The notes under the pieces were generated by a model. It saw only the letters and a program-made list of their open reading frames with translations. It had not been told where the DNA came from and did no database searches. Of a stretch of DNA of 6,396 bases, positions 1 through 5,524 are shown in pieces. This DNA is from an uncultured Pedobacter sp. (GTDB lineage: Bacteria; Bacteroidota; Bacteroidia; Sphingobacteriales; Sphingobacteriaceae). The stretch spans positions 1 to 6,396 of the forward strand of contig CAMLDJ010000308.1 of assembly GCA_946478755.1 (NCBI GenBank), written 5' to 3'. Both the position numbers and the translations under genes were made by a program. Each line of letters starts with the position of its first letter. Position 1 is the stretch's first letter.

Positions 1-1
1 A

Positions 2-1024
2 GACATCACCGTGATCTGCAATGGTTTTAAAACCTATCAGTACAAGCAATATATTATCGATATGCTGCACGATGGGTTTAAGAACATTATTCCGGTATTG
101 GATAACAAAGAGGAGTTTAACCTTTTTGACGATGAGGTAGAGATGGATACGCCTTGTAACCTGGGTATTCGTATTGCGGCAGAGGAACAGCCGGATTCGC
201 AGTTCTATACTTCCCGCCTTGGTGTCCGCATGGAGGATGTGATTGATTTTTACAACAATAAGATCTCTGCAAACCCTAATTTTAGGGTTAAATTACTACA
301 CTTCTTCATCAACTCTGGTATCACAGATTCCCCGTATTACTGGAATGAGCTGGAAAAATATGTAACCTTATATTGTAAATTCAAAAAGATCAACCCTGAA
401 CTGGATACCCTTGATATCGGTGGTGGTATGCCGTTTAAAGATTCCCTGGTATTTGATTTCGATTACGAATACATGGTCAACGAGATCGTTAAACGGATTA
501 AGGAGATCTGTGCAGAGCACGATGTGGTAGAACCGGATATCATTACTGAATTTGGAAAATATACCGTTGCGGAAGCATCTGGTATTTTATATAAGGTACT
601 GGGCCGTAAACAGCAGAACGACAGAGAGAAATGGTTGATGCTGGATGGATCGTTCATTACCAACCTGCCTGATGTATGGGCATTGAACCAAAAATACATC
701 TTGCTTCCGGTGAACAACTGGGATGCGGAATATGAGCGGGTCAACTTAGGCGGTATTACTTGCGACGGGCAAGATTACTACAACCAGGAAGCGCATATGA
801 ACAGCGTGTTTATGCCTAAAACCCGTAAAGTGCAGTATTTAGGCTTCTTTAACACCGGGGCCTACCAGGAAGTACTGAGTGGATATGGCGGTATTCATCA
901 TTGTTTATTACCGAGCCCTAAACATGTCATCATCCGCCGCAACCGGGATGAGACCTTCAACTTTGAAGTATTTGGTGAAGAACAGAACAGTAAACAGGTA
1001 TTGAAGATCCTGGGTTATAGCTAG
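2..1024 (+). CDS. speA: Arginine decarboxylase, PLP-dependent (5'-truncated by window edge)
   Basis: Likely the biosynthetic arginine decarboxylase, a cytoplasmic fold-type III PLP enzyme that turns arginine into agmatine, the first step of polyamine synthesis by the agmatine route. The frame is open to the left edge, so the GTG at 11 is an internal codon and not the start; roughly the first quarter, including the PLP-binding lysine, is missing. Numbering from the codon at 11, visible signatures are VICNGFK at the left end, the glycine-rich LDIGGGMP (134-141), EFGKY (180-184, in place of the usual E-x-G-R), the substrate-side CDGQD (251-255) and the PLP-contacting NTGAYQE (281-287). The C-terminus is complete and ends at a TAG. 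The gene stands alone on the plus strand here, convergent with the rhomboid gene, and ends 27 nt before a hairpin terminator. A related decarboxylase of the same fold is possible, but the motif set and the length of the C-terminal half fit SpeA best. Confidence 0.87.
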   Translation, partial: DITVICNGFKTYQYKQYIIDMLHDGFKNIIPVLDNKEEFNLFDDEVEMDTPCNLGIRIAAEEQPDSQFYTSRLGVRMEDVIDFYNNKISANPNFRVKLLHFFINSGITDSPYYWNELEKYVTLYCKFKKINPELDTLDIGGGMPFKDSLVFDFDYEYMVNEIVKRIKEICAEHDVVEPDIITEFGKYTVAEASGILYKVLGRKQQNDREKWLMLDGSFITNLPDVWALNQKYILLPVNNWDAEYERVNLGGITCDGQDYYNQEAHMNSVFMPKTRKVQYLGFFNTGAYQEVLSGYGGIHHCLLPSPKHVIIRRNRDETFNFEVFGEEQNSKQVLKILGYS

Positions 1025-1051
1025 GATCGCAGCATAAATTTAAAGCTTTTT

Positions 1052-1083
1052 AAAGCCCCAAAAGTCATGCTTTCGGGGCTTTT
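1052..1083 (+). terminator. Hairpin terminator between convergent genes
   Basis: The arms AAAGCCCC (1052-1059) and GGGGCTTT (1075-1082) pair perfectly. After one A/C mismatch the stem continues with AAAG/CTTT (1061-1064 and 1070-1073) around the 5-nt loop TCATG. A short TTTT run closes it on the plus strand, so it best serves the decarboxylase gene. It sits directly beyond the stop codon of the convergent rhomboid gene and could end that transcript too, but the minus strand has only three T residues after the stem, so termination there would be weaker. Confidence 0.75.
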
Positions 1084-2553
1084 CTATTCGTCCCCCTTTA
1101 ACTTCTTGATCAAGCTTTCAATTTGCTGATCATAACTGTACAGCTCTGCATTGTACTTTTCTTTGTTATGTTCCTCCACACTTTTATACATCAACTCGTA
1201 GCTTTTTATACGAAGGTCACAATATTTTAAAAGCAGGTGATTTCTTTCATGGATAACCTCCGGAAGATACAGCTGATCTAATTTTTTAATGAGTTGTATA
1301 TTTTTATTCCAGTAATAAATTCCCCTGTCTTTTATCTCATACATCAACTTTGAATCGCCGACATCTGCAGGTAAGCCGTAGATCTCTAAGGCCATCGACT
1401 CATAGTTTGTAAAAGCCTTGATTTCAGCGTCGTACTTTGAGTACTCATATGGCGTCCTGTTATACGCCATAAAAGAAGAACAGATCACCAACAAAGCCAA
1501 CAGCCCGATCGTTCTTAACTCAAGCCCTACCGTATCGGGTTTCTTTAGACTCGGCAAAAAAGCATATCCTATGATCACCCCGCTCAGCAAACCACCGATA
1601 TGTGCGGCATTATCTATTCCCCCACGAAGGCCAAATAGTAAATTATACCCAACAAAAGCAGACATACTGGTAAGTAAACCCTTACGTATATTCTTAGGGA
1701 CTAAATCTGTAGTCAGCAAAGCCAAAAACACGCCATATACACCAAATATAGCCCCGGATGCACCTGCGCTGACCGTCATGTCGTGCCACCATAAACTTGC
1801 CGCACTAGCACCGATACCAGCAAGCAGATAGGCCGAGGCAAATTTGGCCTTGCCTAAATACGGCTCCAATATGTTGCCTATACAAACTAAGGCATACATG
1901 TTCAACAGCAAGTGTAAAATGCCAATGTGCAAAAAGCAATTGGTGATTAACCGCCAGGGCTGCCCGGCAGTAGTTAGCGGTTTAAAGTTAGCTCCCCAGT
2001 TGATCAAACTCTCAACACTCGGATTAAAAAAATGGACCCCTGAAAATAACATCAGGATAAAAACCGCGAGATTTAAATTTAAGAGCACCGGAGTAACATA
2101 ATATCCCTCCTGCGGAACGAATAGGGAAAGAAAAGATTTGAAATTTTCTGCTGCTGTAGCCTCCGGACGTATCAAATCATCATCTTCATCCGCCACGAGT
2201 TCAAGCTGTTCAAACGCCAATTGCAGTTCTTCGGGATTGCAATCCGCTTTCAGATCAACGATAGCCTGCATTAACCGGTTAACATTCCTTTTATTCCTAC
2301 CGAAGTCGATCATTCCATTCCCCGATGACGAACTCTCGAACGTCGAGAGCCCATCCATAACACAAACTTTTATCAACTCATTGTTGGAGAATATCCCCCG
2401 GGCTGTATCTGCCTTAAATCCCGAACGGCTGGAATAAAATACCTTCCAGCCCAAAGATTCTGCTGCCTTAATACCTAGAACAATAAACTGCTGAGGGCTA
2501 AAATCTCTTAAAGATAATTCAGCAATGAACTTAGGAGTGAAACCTACTGCCAT
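1084..2553 (-). CDS. Rhomboid family intramembrane serine protease with extra N- and C-terminal domains
   Basis: A 489-aa inner-membrane rhomboid protease. The catalytic dyad is visible: Ser266 in GASG (264-267) and His318 in NAAHIGG (315-321). The oxyanion-side residues His214 and Asn218 lie in HxxxHxxxxHLLLN-like spacing (His209, His214, Asn218), and the L1-loop WR pair is at 200-201. About seven membrane segments can be seen: 154-174, 203-225, 234-252, 261-281, 291-307, 313-333 and 346-363. The core therefore looks like six plus one. Residues 1-130 form a soluble domain with the pattern LGW-x-V...SGF-x-A...FGRNKRN, which I recall from Bacteroidota rhomboids; it should be cytoplasmic. Residues 365-489 are charged and helical, ending in a probable coiled coil; with seven segments this tail would be periplasmic (inference). 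Family members cleave single-pass membrane proteins within the bilayer; the substrate is unknown. The start ATG has a good promoter just upstream and no clear Shine-Dalgarno sequence, as is usual in this phylum. Confidence 0.94.
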   Translation of the reverse strand: MAVGFTPKFIAELSLRDFSPQQFIVLGIKAAESLGWKVFYSSRSGFKADTARGIFSNNELIKVCVMDGLSTFESSSSGNGMIDFGRNKRNVNRLMQAIVDLKADCNPEELQLAFEQLELVADEDDDLIRPEATAAENFKSFLSLFVPQEGYYVTPVLLNLNLAVFILMLFSGVHFFNPSVESLINWGANFKPLTTAGQPWRLITNCFLHIGILHLLLNMYALVCIGNILEPYLGKAKFASAYLLAGIGASAASLWWHDMTVSAGASGAIFGVYGVFLALLTTDLVPKNIRKGLLTSMSAFVGYNLLFGLRGGIDNAAHIGGLLSGVIIGYAFLPSLKKPDTVGLELRTIGLLALLVICSSFMAYNRTPYEYSKYDAEIKAFTNYESMALEIYGLPADVGDSKLMYEIKDRGIYYWNKNIQLIKKLDQLYLPEVIHERNHLLLKYCDLRIKSYELMYKSVEEHNKEKYNAELYSYDQQIESLIKKLKGDE

Positions 2554-2574
2554 ACTTAAAGTCGTTAATTTAAG

Positions 2575-2604
2575 CTAAAATACTTATAAGAATGATAAAG
2601 TCAA
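2575..2604 (-). promoter_or_regulatory. Bacteroidota-type promoter for the rhomboid gene
   Basis: Read on the minus strand, TTG (2604-2602) is followed after exactly 19 nt by TATTTTAG (2582-2575), one mismatch from the Bacteroidota -7 consensus TAnnTTTG. The 19-nt spacing is that described for the primary sigma factor of this phylum. Transcription would start near 2568, giving a 5' leader of about 15 nt before the ATG at 2553. No experimental support is available. Confidence 0.45.
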
Positions 2605-2638
2605 TACCCCGATTTCATTCTTTTCTCAAAACCACTTT

Positions 2639-2882
2639 AAACAAATAATCTTTCCCACTACGAACCCCTAAAAAATACTCCAATAAATCCCTGTCCTTAA
2701 CCAATAACTTTCCCATTACTACTCCATAAAAAACAGCCTAATAAATCCCTTTCCTTAACCAAACAGATGATCTCCCCATTACCACCCCCTAAAAGCCCGC
2801 CAATAAACTCCTAATCAGTGCAAACAAATAACCTTCCCGTTACTACCCCCTAAAAACCCGCCAATAAACTCCTGTCCCCTTG
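2639..2882. repeat. Four degenerate direct repeats of about 61 bp
   Basis: Four head-to-tail copies begin near 2639, 2703, 2761 and 2822. Each has the order: AAACAAATAA-like start, TTCCC-x-TTACTAC core, CCCCTAAAA, a CCGCC or similar stretch, AATAAA, then TCCCT or CTCCT. The CCC of the core falls at 2654, 2712, 2775 and 2836, and AATAAA at 2682, 2740, 2802 and 2863, so the period is 58-63 bp. Copies 3 and 4 are most alike; copies 1 and 2 share a CCTTAACC tail. The period is not a multiple of three and differs between copies, so this is not a coding repeat. Function unknown. The plus strand is C-rich and the minus strand G-rich across each unit. Confidence 0.7.
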
Positions 2883-2889
2883 TTAACTC

Positions 2890-2915
2890 TTCTGACCGCC
2901 GCCACTCGGTCTGAA
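2890..2915. repeat. Small inverted repeat beside the 88-nt palindrome
   Basis: GACCG (2894-2898) and CGGTC (2907-2911) can pair around an 8-nt loop; beyond one T/T mismatch, TTC (2890-2892) pairs with GAA (2913-2915). It lies one base from the larger palindrome and may be part of the same element. No T-run follows it, so it is not a convincing terminator. Confidence 0.45.
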
Positions 2916-2916
2916 T

Positions 2917-3004
2917 GCAAAAATTACCTTCTCCGAAAGCGCCTTAGCGTTCTTCGCTTCTTCAGCGAAGTAATGCAGCGCTTGAGGAGAACGGTTATTT
3001 TTGC
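2917..3004. repeat. 88-nt imperfect palindrome, possible mobile repeat or structured element
   Basis: The outer arms GCAAAAAT (2917-2924) and ATTTTTGC (2997-3004) pair. The stem continues with ACC/GGT, TTCTCC/GGAGAA and AAGCGC/GCGCTT, interrupted by a T/T mismatch, one bulged C at 2992 and a 2-by-2 mismatch, for 23 pairs in all. The tip holds a second hairpin, CTTCGCT (2952-2958) with AGCGAAG (2964-2970) and a TCTTC loop. It lies between divergent genes, so neither needs it as a terminator. I see no target-site duplication at the ends. It may be a MITE or REP-like repeat, or encode a structured RNA. Confidence 0.7.
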
Positions 3005-3010
3005 TAGCTT

Positions 3011-3018
3011 TACTTTTG
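3011..3018 (+). promoter_or_regulatory. Candidate -7 element for the FHA-PP2C gene set
   Basis: TACTTTTG matches the Bacteroidota -7 consensus TAnnTTTG perfectly and lies 31 nt before the ATG at 3050. No TTG sits 19-21 nt upstream, so only half of the promoter is supported. A second match, TATTTTTG at 2996-3003, is made of the outer arm of the palindrome and also lacks a -33 element. If either is used, the repeat element has become part of this promoter region. Confidence 0.3.
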
Positions 3019-3049
3019 GATAGAATTTTAACCCTATTAAACCTTTATA

Positions 3050-4000
3050 ATGGAAGAAAAACCTTCTTTTTGGCAGCGGATAGGTATACAGGACTGGTTT
3101 TTAAGTAGTAACAATGCTGGTCCGGTTGCCAAAGCACAGCCTCTTACGCCCGATACGGTTTATAAATACATCATCGATAAGTTCAAAGAGTCGGTTGCAG
3201 AGCTTTCCTTTGCCGAGCGCATCGTCTTTTACCACGAGTTTATCGTTTGCTTAAATACGGACGACTACAAAGCCTTCATGGACAACAGGAACGGCTTGTT
3301 TGCACTGATTGCGCAGGAGTCGGTAAAGAAGTTCTACGATATATTGAATGACTACGCCGCAAGCGGTAAAAGGGTTGAGCCCTCCAGTAATAAATGGGTG
3401 TTCCGCTTTGTTTCGCACCCCGACTACAAGCAAGGTGATAAAGGATTTATTGGTAAGTTAATGCCTGATGGCGGACAGAAGGAGGAAAATTTAAGGGTGA
3501 CCTTTATCCCGAGGCAAACCGGAATGGCACAGACCTTCGACATCAGCAATGATATTTTAAAGGACTTTATCTTTTATAGCGAGGGATATTATGAAATCCC
3601 CTACCTGGCGAATTTAAAGTTTGCGCCAAAAAATGAAGCAGTCGCCGAAAATATAGTCCTGGCCAGGTTGGAGACCACCCTGCCGGATAAGGCCTATTCC
3701 GGACAAAAACTGGAATACCTGATGAAATCCAATGAGATCATCATTTCGGGGAATGAGGAAACGAGGACGGATGCCAATATATTTAAGATCCCCTCCGATT
3801 GGGTGAATGCTCCGCATTTGCAGATCCGCTATAATAAAACGGAAGACAAGTTTTTCCTGGCGTCATTCGGGGAAAAAACAATCTTAAACGAAAAGCTGTT
3901 AGAAAGAAGTAATCCGGAGCATCCGGAATGGGTCGAACTTCCTGTAAATTCAAGGATTATCCTCAATGGAATTATTGGTGTTAATATATTTAAAACCTGA
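3050..4000 (+). CDS. FHA-like domain protein with an FhaA-type N-terminal region (degenerate FHA)
   Basis: A 316-aa soluble protein without signal peptide. The last 100 residues (about 220-316) follow the FHA layout: EIIISGN (229-235), a strand pair around HLQIRYN (256-262), KTILNEKLL (276-284) in the place of the usual T-F-V-N-G-K-x-L, then LPVNSRIILNG (297-307) in the place of L-x-x-G-D-x-I-x-x-G. Canonical phosphothreonine contacts are partly lost: Asn235 for the Arg of the GR motif, Asn253 for the Ser of SRxH, and Phe-Gly-Glu for the S-T-N loop; His256 remains. Residues 32-140 have the strand and helix order of the DUF3662 domain of actinobacterial FhaA, with FIVCLNTDDYKAF (64-76) like its Y-x-V-x-L-x-x-x-D-Y segment; this is a pattern-level comparison only. 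It is the first gene of the set with the PP2C phosphatase. Probable role: scaffold or adaptor in Ser/Thr phosphosignalling at the membrane. The next frame begins 3 nt after its TGA, in the same reading frame. Confidence 0.72.
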   Translation: MEEKPSFWQRIGIQDWFLSSNNAGPVAKAQPLTPDTVYKYIIDKFKESVAELSFAERIVFYHEFIVCLNTDDYKAFMDNRNGLFALIAQESVKKFYDILNDYAASGKRVEPSSNKWVFRFVSHPDYKQGDKGFIGKLMPDGGQKEENLRVTFIPRQTGMAQTFDISNDILKDFIFYSEGYYEIPYLANLKFAPKNEAVAENIVLARLETTLPDKAYSGQKLEYLMKSNEIIISGNEETRTDANIFKIPSDWVNAPHLQIRYNKTEDKFFLASFGEKTILNEKLLERSNPEHPEWVELPVNSRIILNGIIGVNIFKT

Positions 4001-4003
4001 TTT

Positions 4004-4102
4004 ATGTCGCAAGTCCTCTCGGTAGCGTTATTAATTTTATGTCTGATCTTACTGATCGCGCATTTTGTGGCTATTAAAAATTCGACCAGCAAGAATGGAT
4101 AG
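4004..4102 (+). CDS. 32-aa single-pass membrane microprotein
   Basis: A small frame of 32 codons from ATG 4004 to TAG 4100-4102. It starts MSQVLSV, has one strongly hydrophobic stretch at residues 4-24 rich in Leu and Ile (LLILCLILLIAHFV), and ends with a short polar, basic tail (KNSTSKNG). Its start lies 3 nt after the TGA of the FHA gene and in the same frame (TGA TTT ATG), and its stop overlaps the PP2C start by 8 nt (ATGGATAG), so it bridges the two genes and could couple their translation. It fills a gap that would otherwise be empty in a tight gene set. It may be an independent membrane peptide, or a membrane tail reached by readthrough of the TGA, or a tail split off by a stop mutation. 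There is no clear ribosome binding site. Family unknown. Confidence 0.5.
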   Translation: MSQVLSVALLILCLILLIAHFVAIKNSTSKNG

Positions 4103-5462
4103 AAATTATTTTGGAATAACAGATACCGGAAAGCTACGCAGCAATAATGAAGATACTTTTATTGCCGAAAAGATAGAAGGAACAGATTTTGTCCTTGCCT
4201 GCGTAATTGATGGTGTTGGCGGGTATACTGGCGGAGAAGTTGCAGCTGCAATCGCCAGAAACACGATATTAAGGCTGATGGATAAGCCTGCGGGCGACCT
4301 GTCTTTCCTGATGCAGGCAGCCATTGCTGAGGCCAATGATCAGATCATCGCCGCAAAGCATCTGAACAAGGAATACGCGGATATGGCCTGTGTGCTGACT
4401 ATGGCGCTGGCAGACCTGAAAAACAACCAGTTCTATTATGCCCATGTGGGTGATACACGTTTGTACCTGCTGCGCGACAGCTCCCTGATTAAAATATCCA
4501 AAGATCAGTCCTTCGTGGGTTTTATGGAAGATTCCGGGCGTTTGACCGAAGAACAAGCCATGCAGCACCCTAAACGCAACGAGATCAATAAAGCGCTGGG
4601 TTTTACGAGAAACATCAGCGTACAGGACGATTATGCGGAAACCGGACACTCTCCCTTTTTGCCGGGCGACCTTATCCTTCTTTGCAGTGATGGTCTGTCT
4701 GATATGGTAAATAAACAGGGCATCACCGGAATATTGCTTAAAGAAATACCCTTAGTGCAAAAAGGAACCGAACTGATTGAGGCAGCGAATGCCAATGGGG
4801 GTCGCGACAACATTACCGTGGTGCTGGTCAGAAATAACAACGAATCTTTCGTGCATGAAGCGACTAAACCTGTTTCGCTGCCAGAGAATAAGCAAACACC
4901 TCCCTTTGTCACGGAGCGAGCTACACCGACGCCAGCGGGCGAAAACAGGGTTCAGGAACAGACTCCAACACACCAAGGACTTCAGCGGCAAACAAAATCA
5001 AAAGGTCTAAACCCCTTGCTGGTTGTGATCGTCTTTGTGGTATTAGCATCAATCGCCTATTTCGCCTGGAAAAACTGGTACACGGGAACTTTGGAACAAA
5101 AACATCAGGTGCCGGATGCTACCTTAAATGCAAAAAATGCGCAGGCTTTAAAATTGCAGGACACGCTGGACAAGCTAAAGGGAAACATATTGATACTGGA
5201 TAGCGCCAGTTTCAGTTCGCCAATCGTGATCACCGAACCGATCCGGATCAATAGAGACAGCCTGTATTTAAAGGCTTCAAGCAATATCACCATCAAAAGC
5301 GACAGCGGATATAATGGGCAGCCTTTTCTGATTGCGCCCGAAAATAAAAGCACGCTATTGGAAAACTTTACCCTGGAGAATTTTGATGACGTAAGTTCAT
5401 TACAAAAAAAAGGCGTTCTGCTAAAAGACGTCCAGTTCATAAAGCGCAATATCAGAGAATAA
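4095..5462 (+). CDS. Membrane-anchored PP2C-family Ser/Thr protein phosphatase
   Basis: A 455-aa PPM/PP2C metal-dependent phosphatase, bitopic in the inner membrane. The cytoplasmic catalytic domain (1-246) holds the standard motifs: GITDTGKLRSNNED (7-20), VIDGVGG (37-43), AHVGDTRLY (116-124), SKDQS (135-139, a variant of TxDHS), LLCSDGLSD (195-203) and GRDNIT (236-241). Metal ligands Asp39, Asp199 and Asp238 are all present, so it should be active on phospho-Ser/Thr proteins. A Pro/Gln/Thr-rich linker (about 250-303) leads to one membrane segment (306-325). Residues 330-455 would be periplasmic and look beta-rich, with short repeated strands around ILILDSASFSSPIVI and LLENFTLENF that resemble a small beta-helix. 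I place the start at ATG 4095, because the family motif begins a few residues later and this ATG overlaps the preceding stop; a TTG 30 nt upstream opens the same frame but adds a tail unlike the family. The plan matches PstP of actinobacteria in outline. Confidence 0.94.
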   Translation: MDRNYFGITDTGKLRSNNEDTFIAEKIEGTDFVLACVIDGVGGYTGGEVAAAIARNTILRLMDKPAGDLSFLMQAAIAEANDQIIAAKHLNKEYADMACVLTMALADLKNNQFYYAHVGDTRLYLLRDSSLIKISKDQSFVGFMEDSGRLTEEQAMQHPKRNEINKALGFTRNISVQDDYAETGHSPFLPGDLILLCSDGLSDMVNKQGITGILLKEIPLVQKGTELIEAANANGGRDNITVVLVRNNNESFVHEATKPVSLPENKQTPPFVTERATPTPAGENRVQEQTPTHQGLQRQTKSKGLNPLLVVIVFVVLASIAYFAWKNWYTGTLEQKHQVPDATLNAKNAQALKLQDTLDKLKGNILILDSASFSSPIVITEPIRINRDSLYLKASSNITIKSDSGYNGQPFLIAPENKSTLLENFTLENFDDVSSLQKKGVLLKDVQFIKRNIRE

Positions 5463-5524
5463 TTTTTAAGTTAAACCCTTGTAAATAAGTAAGTCATCAT
5501 AAATAATCTAAATTAATCATTAAT

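Larger units (their letters stand above)
2883..3044 (-). other. ATG-less 53-codon open frame over the palindrome (possible gene remnant)
   Basis: On the minus strand a frame is open from 3044 down to a TAA at 2883-2885. Its translation looks protein-like, with SKNNRSPQALHYFAEEAKN in the middle and SEKVIFAFRPSGGG near the end, then QKS and the stop. No ATG, GTG or TTG occurs in frame and the frame is closed upstream by a TAA at 3045-3047. It could be the C-terminal remnant of a decayed gene, or merely an open frame within a repetitive element. The GC-rich codons contrast with the AT-rich flanks. I do not recognise a family with confidence and would not annotate it as an expressed gene. Confidence 0.3.

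Noticed and set aside
1418..1831. Plus-strand open frame of 137 codons
   Set aside because: It is antisense to the transmembrane part of the rhomboid gene, whose catalytic motifs fix the coding strand; its translation has no recognisable domain.
2639..2882. CRISPR array
   Set aside because: Repeats are degenerate, directly adjacent and of uneven period, with no identical repeat/unique spacer alternation and no cas genes nearby.
2639..2882. G-quadruplex array on the minus strand
   Set aside because: Each unit has G-runs, but only two or three of three or more bases per unit and with long loops, so stable quadruplexes are not well supported.
2917..3004. Rho-independent terminator
   Set aside because: It lies between divergent genes where no known transcript ends, and its T-rich end is part of the stem itself.
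4065..4094. TTG start for the PP2C gene
   Set aside because: The extra ten residues overlap the membrane microORF and are unlike PP2C N-termini; the ATG at 4095 directly precedes the family motif.
4269..4649. Minus-strand open frame of 126 codons
   Set aside because: It is antisense to the PP2C catalytic domain, where all motifs are intact on the plus strand.
5463..5524. Separate promoter before the last gene
   Set aside because: A TTG occurs at 5479-5481, but nothing close to TAnnTTTG lies 19-21 nt downstream, so the gap is read as an AT-rich intra-operon spacer.
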